Shown: positions 35,160 through 42,162 of the stretch, piece after piece
Numbering within the stretch: the stretch's first letter is position 1
Layout: each line of letters opens with the position of its first letter
Source of the DNA: Holdemanella sp. MSK.7.32
GTDB lineage: Bacteria; Bacillota_I; Bacilli_A; Erysipelotrichales; Erysipelotrichaceae
NCBI RefSeq assembly: GCF_024460475.1
Contig: NZ_JANFYN010000001.1
Coordinates: forward strand, 1-64,000
Direction: 5' to 3'
DNA length: 64,000 nucleotides
Notes under the pieces: model-generated
What the model saw: the letters and a program-made list of their open reading frames with translations, nothing else
What the model was told of the DNA's origin: nothing
Database searches by the model: none
Position numbers and translations under genes: made by a program

Positions 35160-35915
35160 TTACTTGTAATTTCTTATAATCAATTCTTTATATCTAGAAA
35201 CGCCATCTTTAACAAGATTGTTATTTCTTTCAACCTCTTCTATATAAAAGTCTGAATACAACTCTCTTATGAATGCACAATCATTATAGGAAAGAATAAA
35301 CCTACCTTTTATATCTCTTAGAATATCTCTTAATTTAATATGATCTTCTTCGTCAAACAAGTTGCCATAATATTTTTCAGTCTTATAATATGGTGGATCT
35401 AAATAAAACAGAGCATTGTTTCTATCATATACTTTAATAAGATTATCATAGCTTTTGTTTTCTATGACAACTCTATTTAAACGTTTACTGATTTCAGGAA
35501 GCATATTCACCGAATACGATATATTTTTAGCGTTTGTTCCATATGTTTTTCCGTCAGCCCCAAAAGATACCTTTATTAAATATAGAAAGCGTGCTGCTCT
35601 TTGAATATCAGTTAATCCATTGATATTCATTTGTTCTTTATAGTTAATAAAAATCTCTCTAGAATTTAATAAGAATTCACATTCTCTTTGGACTTCCTGA
35701 GCGTGGTATTTAACGCATCTATATAGGTTAACTAAATCACCATTTAGATCGTTATATACCTCTAATTGCTTACTGTTATGTTCTTTTGCAAATAATACCC
35801 ATCCTGCACCTCCAAACACTTCGATATAGCGTGATGGTTGCTCTTTAGGAAACCTGCTTAATATCTCTTTTCTAAGTAACTTTTTACCGCCAATCCATGG
35901 TATAAAACTATTCAT
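35160..35915 (-). CDS. Dam-type DNA adenine methyltransferase
   Basis: N6-adenine methylase of the D12 class (Dam/DpnIIA). FIPWIGGKKLLRKEIL is the SAM-binding start, YIEVFGGAGWVLF the FxGxG-type motif and ALFYLDPPYYKTEKYYG the catalytic DPPY motif. 251 residues from the ATG at 35915, which has a strong AAGGAGAG site; an earlier start is unlikely. No restriction enzyme gene accompanies it. The position at the right end matches that of the DNA-modification gene mom in Mu, suggesting protection against host restriction. Confidence 0.88.
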   Translation of the reverse strand: MNSFIPWIGGKKLLRKEILSRFPKEQPSRYIEVFGGAGWVLFAKEHNSKQLEVYNDLNGDLVNLYRCVKYHAQEVQRECEFLLNSREIFINYKEQMNINGLTDIQRAARFLYLIKVSFGADGKTYGTNAKNISYSVNMLPEISKRLNRVVIENKSYDNLIKVYDRNNALFYLDPPYYKTEKYYGNLFDEEDHIKLRDILRDIKGRFILSYNDCAFIRELYSDFYIEEVERNNNLVKDGVSRYKELIIRNYK

Positions 35916-35991
35916 TTTTAATCTCTCCTTCCACACAAAGGGCATTGCTATGAAAAGGAGAGTAGGATAGCATTTCCTACTATCCTACAAA

Positions 35992-36969
35992 TTACTTACA
36001 CAAACTATTTACAATGCTTTGAATTGCATCATAGTTATACCCAGCAGCTGTTAAACGAGCCTTACGATCGGCTCCGTTTCCCCAATTACCAGCAATAACC
36101 TCTTTAGCAATTGCTTCGTTGGATTTACCAGGCTTTGATCCATATGATTTTTCATTAACTTTTGCTTGAACTGCATCATAATTGTAACCTGCGCTAGTTA
36201 AACGATTCTTACGATCAGCTCCGTTTCCCCACTTACCAGCGATGACTTCATCTGCCAACTGATCAATGGTTTTTGTTGGCTTTGGAGCAGGGTTTGAATT
36301 TCCTACCATTTGATTTACTAATGATTGAATAGCATTATAATCGTAACCTGCGCTAGTTAAACGGTTCTTGCGATCAGCTCCGTTTCCCCACTTACCAGCA
36401 ACCACCTCTCTTGCAACTTCCTCACTGGATTTTTTGTTACCTGTAGATGGTGTAGATGGAGATTCAGCTCCATTCATCATTTGATCATACCATTGTTGAG
36501 CTTTTTGCATATAAGCATCTCTTTGCTCATCCTGTAATCGACCAGGGCAAGATGTAGCTGCAAAATGATTATGAGGGAATACATTTACTTTCCATTGAGG
36601 ACGTCCCAATCCATAATACTTACATAGCGCTGCAACTAAATGAGCTCCTGCATCTAAGCATGCTTCACTAATATATCCGCCTTCTTTATTAGCATGTTCA
36701 ATTCCAATACTTGAACAGTTAGCATCCCAGTTACTTGCATGCCATGCTGTATCACTATCCCAAACCAACTGTCCAATACGACCTGAAGATTCAACTTGAT
36801 AGTGTGCTGAAGCTGGTCTGTTTTGCCATACAGAATAACATCCTTCTACAGTTAAATCGCCTGCGTTATAATGAATGATAATTTTATTGATTTTTCGTCC
36901 TGAACGCCCACTAGTATAGTGCGTGTTCAGGATTTTATTTACATCAGCATTTAAGTTTTTCCAATCCAT
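35992..36969 (-). CDS. Phage endolysin: N-acetylmuramoyl-L-alanine amidase with three CW_7 repeats
   Basis: 325 residues. The N-terminal 165 residues are a type 2 amidase: INKIIIHYNAGD, ASAHYQVESSG, the WHASNWDAN/GIEHAN region and FPHNHFAATSCPGRLQ provide zinc ligands and the catalytic core. After a serine/proline linker come three near-identical 40-residue Cpl-7-type wall-binding repeats, each with VIAGKWGNGADRKNRLTSAG or close to it. Such repeats bind muropeptide-containing walls. The ATG overlaps the upstream small gene by TAATG. Confidence 0.92.
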   Translation of the reverse strand: MDWKNLNADVNKILNTHYTSGRSGRKINKIIIHYNAGDLTVEGCYSVWQNRPASAHYQVESSGRIGQLVWDSDTAWHASNWDANCSSIGIEHANKEGGYISEACLDAGAHLVAALCKYYGLGRPQWKVNVFPHNHFAATSCPGRLQDEQRDAYMQKAQQWYDQMMNGAESPSTPSTGNKKSSEEVAREVVAGKWGNGADRKNRLTSAGYDYNAIQSLVNQMVGNSNPAPKPTKTIDQLADEVIAGKWGNGADRKNRLTSAGYNYDAVQAKVNEKSYGSKPGKSNEAIAKEVIAGNWGNGADRKARLTAAGYNYDAIQSIVNSLCK

Positions 36970-37061
36970 TACTCATCACTTCCTTCCACACCTTTTCCCA
37001 TGGCGTTAAGTTCTTCTTCCATTTCTGGAGTAATTACAATATCTTTTACATCTTCATTCAT
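36969..37061 (-). CDS. Small phage protein, 30 residues
   Basis: Acidic peptide starting MNEDVKDIVITPEMEEELN and ending GKGVEGSDE. A perfect CAGGAGGTG ribosome site precedes the ATG at 37061, and its stop overlaps the endolysin start as TAATG, so it is clearly translated. It overlaps the last bases of the holin gene. Function unknown; position suggests a lysis-cassette accessory or translational coupler. Confidence 0.7.
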   Translation of the reverse strand: MNEDVKDIVITPEMEEELNAMGKGVEGSDE

Positions 37062-37425
37062 TTTCTTCACCTCCTGATTTTTCTAACAATTCCACTCCAG
37101 TAGAGATAGAATCTTGAAGCAACTTTCTTTGTTCACGAATATTAGCAATAAACTCATGAATAGCAGGTGCTCCCGCTGAAATAATCAAACCTGAAATGAT
37201 ATTGCCTACATATGGAATTGTTTCATTCATATCGAAGTATTTAAATACATCGATGCTAAACATGAACGCAAACAAAACACCTAATAATGCAGCCAATACA
37301 TCCGCTGGTAGATACTTCATTACCTTATTACCTAAGACTACTTTTAAGCGTTCAACGATAAATTGAATCAACACCGCAAAAACGATCAATAATAATAGTA
37401 ATGATGTTGTTTTCGAAATATCCAT
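37054..37425 (-). CDS. Holin-like protein
   Basis: 123 residues with three hydrophobic helices: SLLLLLIVFAVLIQFIVE, YLPADVLAALLGVLFAFMF and YVGNIISGLIISAGAPAI, then a charged C-terminal helix (REQRKLLQDSISTGVELLEK). It lies directly before the endolysin, the usual place for a holin. Membrane-pore function is inferred from topology and context. Confidence 0.78.
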   Translation of the reverse strand: MDISKTTSLLLLLIVFAVLIQFIVERLKVVLGNKVMKYLPADVLAALLGVLFAFMFSIDVFKYFDMNETIPYVGNIISGLIISAGAPAIHEFIANIREQRKLLQDSISTGVELLEKSGGEENE

Positions 37426-37515
37426 TGCATATTCCTCCTTTCATCGCTCATTCTATAAAAAATAAATAAAGTCGAAAAATAAAGAACTTTAAAACATAAT
37501 TAAAAGGTAACGAAA

Positions 37516-38670
37516 TTAATCGTTACCTTGATTTCTAGTCAGTACAAACCAACCATCTATTCCTTTTTCATAATCACCAAATATTTCTGTTTTTAATGCG
37601 TAACTATTACAATGCTTCAACAGTCCAAAATATGAATCAACTACTCGTGTAGCGTGTTCTAAAGTACAATCTCCTTCATTGTATCGTTTCATCACGCCTT
37701 TTAAGTTCCTTTTAATTCTTAAGGAGGTGCTTTTCCTTATTTTAATATGTGTAGGCCATAAGCGAAAACCACAAAATTCAATTCCTTGATTGATTGGTCT
37801 AATACAGGTCTTTTGATTCATTTCCATTTTCATGACATCATTCGCGAACTTTTCTAGTTTTTGATGCCATTCTTTTATTTGTTTCTTATCATCAGAAAGC
37901 ACCACAATATCATCCTGATAACGTATATAACACTTGATTCCTAATGTCCTTTTAGCATATTGGTCTATCTGGTCATTGTAAACATTCGCTAACATCTGTG
38001 AAATCAAAGCGCCCACTGGCATTCCTTTATCATATAAACGTTCGCTCATTTCAACATCTTCAGGACGCATGCCTCTAGGCAAACCAAAAGGCATATCAGG
38101 GCTTTCTATGCGGGTTGCAAGCCATCTAACAACACGATCATCCTTAATTTTCTTCTTCAATACATCAATCATAACTTTATGATCTACTCTATAAAAGTAT
38201 TTGCTAAAGTCTATTTTCAAGTAATACCACTTATTTAAATCGGATACATCTAAACCGTTTTTCAGCTTATTGTATCTTTTACTATTGACCAATTTAAGCC
38301 AATAATGCAGCCTTTTAACTGCTGCAATTTGTCCTTTTCCTTTGATGCAAGCATAAGAATCCTTGATGTACATCCTAGTAAACATAGGACTTAAAACTTG
38401 ATAAAACGCCCACTGTTTTATCACTTCAGGAAAGTCTTGAGCAAGGATCAAACGACACTTTGGTTCGTAAACGTAGAACTCTCTATATTTAGGATAATCA
38501 GCAACTTCGCTTCTTAATTCATTTTGAATCTTAACTAGATTCGCTTCTAGATTTTGGGTAAATATGAGTACATCTTTTCTATATCTTTTGTTTTTACGAG
38601 CGTTTAAATAAGCCTTGTATATGTTTTCATCACTAACGATATCGTCATATACATTCTTTATTTTCGCCAT
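37516..38670 (-). CDS. DGR reverse transcriptase
   Basis: Copies template RNA into adenine-mutagenised cDNA. 384 residues from the ATG at 38670 (AGGTGAT site). The RT core shows LKIDFSKYF with the first catalytic aspartate (D154), GMPVGALISQMLANVY (220-231), the DGR-type version of motif 4, and CYIRYQDDIVVL with the YQDD box (251-254). DSYACIKGKGQIAAVKR and YEPKCRLILAQDF are also typical of DGR RTs. There is no maturase, RNase H or integrase domain. It lies downstream of the template array, avd and target gene, the standard DGR order. Confidence 0.93.
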   Translation of the reverse strand: MAKIKNVYDDIVSDENIYKAYLNARKNKRYRKDVLIFTQNLEANLVKIQNELRSEVADYPKYREFYVYEPKCRLILAQDFPEVIKQWAFYQVLSPMFTRMYIKDSYACIKGKGQIAAVKRLHYWLKLVNSKRYNKLKNGLDVSDLNKWYYLKIDFSKYFYRVDHKVMIDVLKKKIKDDRVVRWLATRIESPDMPFGLPRGMRPEDVEMSERLYDKGMPVGALISQMLANVYNDQIDQYAKRTLGIKCYIRYQDDIVVLSDDKKQIKEWHQKLEKFANDVMKMEMNQKTCIRPINQGIEFCGFRLWPTHIKIRKSTSLRIKRNLKGVMKRYNEGDCTLEHATRVVDSYFGLLKHCNSYALKTEIFGDYEKGIDGWFVLTRNQGND

Positions 38671-38833
38671 GATCATCACCTAATTTTTAAGATGCTTAAC
38701 GGAGTTCATTTAACATTACTATCGGTTTTCATCTTTATTTATTTTTTTGCTTATTCAGCATGGAATTAGACTCCTTTATTCCCTTGATTTGAAATGATAG
38801 ACGTATCCATCATATACCTAATTGCAAGAGCAG

Positions 38834-38945
38834 AGCGGAGCGAAAACCTGCATTGTGATTCGAATTGGAGCGTGGGTCATTCAAGTTTACAGCGAACACG
38901 CCTGCATTGCTACCATTATCCCAATTGCCACCACGAAAAGGCAAA
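38834..38945 (-). repeat. Template repeat TR1 (next to the RT)
   Basis: Translated in the target's frame it reads RGGNWDNGSNAGVFAVNLND and continues PRSNSNHNAGFRSAL. Over the first (coding 5') 63 variable-core columns the VR differs from it at nine positions, all adenine in TR1; nothing else differs. In the last 23 columns it differs from the VR at 11 positions, most of them not adenine, so TR1 did not template that part. Confidence 0.85.
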
Positions 38946-38982
38946 TCATATAGTCCAATCCCATTACTCTTTATAGGGTTAG

Positions 38983-39094
38983 AGCGGAGCGAAAACCTCT
39001 ATCATTGTCAGAGTTGGAGCGTGGGTTGTTGAGATTCAAAGCGAACACACCTGCATTCGAATAGTTCCAAAAAGCGCCACCACGAAAAGGTCTT
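38983..39094 (-). repeat. Template repeat TR2 (middle)
   Basis: Target-frame translation RGGAFWNYSNAGVFALNLNN and PRSNSDNDRGFRSAL. Over the coding 3' 23 columns the VR differs from TR2 at only two positions, both adenine in TR2. Upstream of that it is clearly different from the VR. An in-frame TGA precedes RPFRGG. Confidence 0.85.
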
Positions 39095-39121
39095 CATAAT
39101 AATCTAATCCCATAAGGATAA

Positions 39122-39233
39122 AGCGGAGCGAAAACCTAAATCGTCCCAAGTATTGGAGCGTGGGTTGTTCAAATTCAAAGCGAACACGCCTGCATTGCTA
39201 GAATTATTGAAGCCGCCACCACGAAAAGGCAAA
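39122..39233 (-). repeat. Template repeat TR3 (next to avd)
   Basis: Target-frame translation RGGGFNNSSNAGVFALNLNN and PRSNTWDDLGFRSAL. It keeps the same asparagine codons but does not match the present VR in either half. It shares with the VR the flanking bases AGCGTTTGCC just upstream. An in-frame TAG precedes RLPFRGG. Confidence 0.82.
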
Positions 39234-39300
39234 CGCTAATAGCCTAATCCCAAAATAGCATAAAAGAATAGAGTGGAGCGAAAAAGGGCTCACAATTCAT

Positions 39301-39801
39301 CTAATCCTTATGACTTTTTTGACATGTATAACAAAGAGATTTACCAAAATTTTTCATTGAATATTCATAAGACTTAGGAGTTATTCTTGTGCCACATTTC
39401 TCACAAACATATGGTTTATCAACAGCTTTATTTCCTGTTTTTTCTTTTTCAGCCTTAATCCAACCACCTAACATCTTGCCGACTTTATCTAATCTTCTAG
39501 ACATTTCCATATAGTGGTTTTCGCCTTTAAAATATTGCAAGTCAAATGCTAATCTTACATAAACCTTTAATACAGCTAGTTCTACATCCATTTTTTCAAG
39601 TGTTGTAGTCTTAGCGTATTTTTTATTAGCTGCAATTGCATATTCAAGAACTGAATCCATCTTTTTTTTAATATCTTGAACTAAAGAAAATTTTTGACTC
39701 TTTGGAAAATGATCCAACAATGGATAGGCATATAGCAACATATCATAAACCTCCTGTTGTATGATCAGTTGCGTTTCATACGAGCCTAATTGATTATCCA
39801 T
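39301..39801 (-). CDS. avd: DGR accessory variability protein (bAvd-like) with C-terminal zinc ribbon
   Basis: Avd proteins form basic four-helix-bundle pentamers that bind the RT and template RNA. Residues 10-120 fit: IIQQEVYDMLLYAYPLLDHF, FSLVQDIKKKMDSVLEYA, LEKMDVELAVLKVYVRLAFD and MEMSRRLDKVGKMLGGW. The tail YVCEKCGTRIT...GKSLCYTCQK (C133, C136, C157, C160) is an added zinc ribbon of the kind seen on phage nucleic-acid-binding proteins. The ATG at 39801 has an AGAGGTGG site; upstream frame is not credible. It sits between the target and the template array. Confidence 0.87.
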   Translation of the reverse strand: MDNQLGSYETQLIIQQEVYDMLLYAYPLLDHFPKSQKFSLVQDIKKKMDSVLEYAIAANKKYAKTTTLEKMDVELAVLKVYVRLAFDLQYFKGENHYMEMSRRLDKVGKMLGGWIKAEKEKTGNKAVDKPYVCEKCGTRITPKSYEYSMKNFGKSLCYTCQKSHKD

Positions 39802-39844
39802 TGTTACCACCTCTGGTAAATTATAACATGCGTAAGAATATACA

Positions 39845-39884
39845 CAATAAAAAAAATAATCCCACCAGCTTAATCGCTGGTGGG
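39845..39884 (-). terminator. Terminator after the DGR target gene
   Basis: Perfect 9-bp stem CCCACCAGC / GCTGGTGGG with a six-base loop, then ATTATTTTTTTT on the minus strand. It separates the target gene, driven with the tail operon, from avd. Confidence 0.88.
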
Positions 39885-39889
39885 AATGA

Positions 39890-39907
39890 TTGCCACTTAC
39901 GTGGCAA
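39890..39907 (-). other. Candidate DGR target-recognition hairpin
   Basis: TTGCCAC-GTAA-GTGGCAA (minus strand), a 7-bp perfect stem with a GNRA-type loop, lies 37 bases beyond the VR end. In the Bordetella phage DGR a short hairpin or cruciform just downstream of the VR with a GNRA-like loop is needed for target recognition. The distance here is greater, so this is a candidate only. Confidence 0.5.
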
Positions 39908-39929
39908 AAACAGAACACTGATACCAAAA

Positions 39930-41009
39930 TTACAGACCGACAAAAGCGGAGCGAAAACCTCTAACATTGTCAGAGTAGGAGCGCGGGTCATGCAAGTCGA
40001 CAGCGAACACGCCTGCAAGGCTACCATCATCCCAAGAGCCACCACGAAAAGGCAAACGCTCTCCCTTATTTCTCATATAGATATAATCTCCATGATTTGC
40101 TTTTGTTCCATCAGGATAAATTGCCAAAGCCTTTAAGATTTCAGGCGGGTTGATACTTCCATCTGCTGTCATATCTTCAAATTGTCCTGCAGCATACGGA
40201 TCACCATTAGTCTGTTGATGTGCTAGAGTTGTTACTAATTTAGGCATTCCTTTCGATGTGTTTTCAGTACCTGGATCTACTGTATAATCGAACTTTAATG
40301 TATTAGCAGATTTTGGCGCAACCAAGTTTCCACTCTTATCAATCGCTTTCCAATGGCTAGAATTTTCAGCCATATTTGCATCACATGCTGCATTATTATC
40401 AGCAATAACTTGGATTTCACCATCAACTAATCGAAGTCCTCCAACCCATTCCCATACATTTCCATTCAAATCAAAGATACCTGAATTACTTCCATCATGT
40501 GCCCATGTAACTGGGCCTGAACCTGTTCCAACTCTACCTGTTTTTCCATCATATTTATAAGTTTCAACACCTTTTTCATGCGGATATGATACATCGCTTC
40601 CGTAATTGTTGTTGCCTCTTGGGAAGTATCCGTTCTTTTTACACCACAAAGCAATCGCAGCCCATTCAGCATTTGTCATTAAATGCCATCCTTTACCTTT
40701 GTTTTCACAAGCTTTTCTTGCTGTATCAAAATCAATATAAACTTTTGGATCTTGCATTGGTAAAGAGTATGCTCGATCATTCACTACGATATTTTGATAC
40801 TTACTAATATAAATTTCATCTTTTTCTACACCATTAACAATAAAGGCTGGATGTACTGAATTAGAACCACCTTCAATTACATCTGAAATTTTAAATTTAG
40901 GAATTCTAACCATGATTGACGGATTTCCTAAATCATCAAATAATACTGTATTTTTCCCGCCAGTCGCTGCTTCAACCGCTAACTTGATTGCATCAAAATT
41001 TGTCTCCAT
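39930..41009 (-). CDS. DGR target: phage receptor-binding protein with C-type-lectin/FGE fold
   Basis: 359 residues. Residues about 90-359 resemble the formylglycine-generating-enzyme variant of the C-type lectin fold used as DGR display scaffold: GWHLMTNAEWAAIALWCKKN, GIFDLNGNVWEWVGG (GNVWEW 183-188) and the end LPFRGGSWDDG...GFRSAF. The variable repeat covers about residues 318-355. The N-terminal 90 residues probably attach it to the tail. It is the last gene of the baseplate/tail-fibre block, as expected for an adhesin. The ATG at 41009 overlaps the previous stop as TAATG; an upstream GTG is less likely. Confidence 0.9.
   Translation of the reverse strand: METNFDAIKLAVEAATGGKNTVLFDDLGNPSIMVRIPKFKISDVIEGGSNSVHPAFIVNGVEKDEIYISKYQNIVVNDRAYSLPMQDPKVYIDFDTARKACENKGKGWHLMTNAEWAAIALWCKKNGYFPRGNNNYGSDVSYPHEKGVETYKYDGKTGRVGTGSGPVTWAHDGSNSGIFDLNGNVWEWVGGLRLVDGEIQVIADNNAACDANMAENSSHWKAIDKSGNLVAPKSANTLKFDYTVDPGTENTSKGMPKLVTTLAHQQTNGDPYAAGQFEDMTADGSINPPEILKALAIYPDGTKANHGDYIYMRNKGERLPFRGGSWDDGSLAGVFAVDLHDPRSYSDNVRGFRSAFVGL
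39945..40056 (-). repeat. DGR variable repeat (VR)
   Basis: 112 bp matching the template repeats, coding RGGSWDDGSLAGVFAVDLHD and PRSYSDNVRGFRSA. Asparagine codons of the templates have become Ser, Asp, Leu, Asp, His and Tyr. It matches TR1 in its coding 5' part and TR2 in its coding 3' part; the switch lies between 39975 and 39989. In total 11 of 23 template adenines in the variable core are changed and 0 of 63 other bases. Confidence 0.9.
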
Positions 41010-41341
41010 TATTCTTCTACCCCCCACAATGTAATATCCACTTTTTTAATATCAAAAGGAACTGCTACCTTGTTGAATTTTGTGTGCCCTTCTTCATCCA
41101 CACCATCTTCTACATATTGATATTCTCTAGCTGAAATGTCGATTTGAGCCACATATTTATTCGCTAGTCCCATGCACAAACATCCAAATTCATCCATACA
41201 AATATCGATATGCATTGGATCATCACGTTCATACTTGGCTAGATTCAACATTAATTCATCATTGAAAATGATTTTATTTCCAATGATTTCATAGTCAATC
41301 TTTGCTCCTTCGTTCTTATTGATTATCTTTGCACCATTCAT
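41009..41341 (-). CDS. Phage tail-associated protein, unknown
   Basis: 110 residues, acidic, no membrane segment. Contains GNKIIFNDELMLNLAKYERD and MHIDICMDEFGCLCMGLANK. No family recognised. It is coupled to its neighbours on both sides (ATG/TAATG) and sits between a tail-fibre-like protein and the DGR target, so it may be a connector or chaperone for the adhesin. Confidence 0.75.
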   Translation of the reverse strand: MNGAKIINKNEGAKIDYEIIGNKIIFNDELMLNLAKYERDDPMHIDICMDEFGCLCMGLANKYVAQIDISAREYQYVEDGVDEEGHTKFNKVAVPFDIKKVDITLWGVEE

Positions 41342-41841
41342 TAATATCGTCCTCCTGTTACTTTATATTTTAATTTCACATTTTTTGCACTGCCTTTAAA
41401 CGCCAATTTAAACCCATTTAACTGTTTGTCAAAAACTTCAATTGTTTCAATATTTCCATCCGTTTCTGACACTTCGATTTGAACCACATAATCAAAATTA
41501 GACCTTTTTTCTTTAATCGGAACCGTTATCGAAGCTGATGAAAATGGATATTTATTTGTGTTTTTGATAGTTACCACACCGAATTCACCATGATTTTCTG
41601 CAGCTGATCTTTGTAGTTGAAGCATTTCTTGTTGCAAAGCCAGAGCAAGAATCTGATTTGCAAGAATCCCTTCTTCCATGTTGTTATAGTTCTTAGCATT
41701 TCTCGGTGTTCCTTGTTGAATTACATCACCTTCTGCACGAACTATATCTGCAGTTCCATCTTTATTGTTTGTAATTCGTCTACGCATTGGATATTGCGTA
41801 ACGTGATCGAGCCATTTTGTTGCTTTATACAATAATCCCAT
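41341..41841 (-). CDS. Tail fibre-like structural protein
   Basis: 166 residues. The N-terminus YPMRRRITNNKDGTADIVRA and GTPRNAKNYNNMEEGI is a pattern common at the start of siphophage/myophage fibre proteins in Bacillota. The C-terminal half (FPFSSASITVPIKEKR region) is beta-rich. Probably a small distal fibre or baseplate appendage. Confidence 0.65.
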   Translation of the reverse strand: MGLLYKATKWLDHVTQYPMRRRITNNKDGTADIVRAEGDVIQQGTPRNAKNYNNMEEGILANQILALALQQEMLQLQRSAAENHGEFGVVTIKNTNKYPFSSASITVPIKEKRSNFDYVVQIEVSETDGNIETIEVFDKQLNGFKLAFKGSAKNVKLKYKVTGGRY

Positions 41842-41842
41842 A

Positions 41843-42151
41843 CTAGCTTACCTCCATAAAATTAATCGTTATCTTTACAATAATTCCTTCATTCAAAGGA
41901 TTGAATTTAATGTTTTCAGCCTTTTTATAAAATAGATCTCCTGATGTGTCATATAAGGCGATTTCAGATACAGTTACTTCTTGACTGATTGATGGGTTAA
42001 GTTGTAAATGCAATACCAACTCCGATTCTTTCTCTTCAATACTGTTAATCGTTGCCTCATAATAGGTGTTTTGGATTTTATACTTTGCTGAAACAATTTC
42101 TCTATGTGCATGAGATACCAAACCTTTAAATGCCTTCGTACTAAATGGCAT
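41843..42151 (-). CDS. Tail fibre/collar N-terminal-like protein
   Basis: 102 residues, MPFSTKAFKGLVSHAHREIV then a beta-rich body with VTVSEIALYDTSGDLFYK, resembling the N-terminal attachment domain of phage tail-collar fibres (DUF3751-like). The ATG at 42151 is chosen for its spacing from AGGAGG. Overlaps the upstream tail gene. Confidence 0.6.
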   Translation of the reverse strand: MPFSTKAFKGLVSHAHREIVSAKYKIQNTYYEATINSIEEKESELVLHLQLNPSISQEVTVSEIALYDTSGDLFYKKAENIKFNPLNEGIIVKITINFMEVS

Positions 42152-42162
42152 ATCCATACCTC

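Larger units (their letters stand above)
38834..39284 (-). repeat. Tandem array of DGR template-like repeats (three full, one remnant)
   Basis: The noncoding stretch between avd and the RT holds three 112-bp copies of the target gene's variable repeat at 39122-39233, 38983-39094 and 38834-38945, plus a 13-base remnant at 39272-39284. The period is 140-149 bp. Each copy is preceded (minus strand) by a variant of GGGATTAGGCTAT and ends in TTTTCGCTCC followed shortly by a stop codon in the target's frame. All three keep AAY asparagine codons at the positions that vary in the target. DGRs normally have one template. Confidence 0.88.

Noticed and set aside
36000..36420. Repeated DNA in the endolysin gene as a mobile repeat
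   Set aside because: It is coding duplication of wall-binding domains, in frame and within one gene.
38834..39284. The repeats between avd and the RT as a CRISPR array
   Set aside because: Units are 112 bp with 28-37 bp between them, similar to the target gene's own 3' end, and no cas genes are near; the DGR explanation accounts for them.
40055..40300. Plus-strand frames across the DGR target and isomerase genes rich in His, Asn and Ser
   Set aside because: They are antisense shadows of well-supported genes, without ribosome sites.
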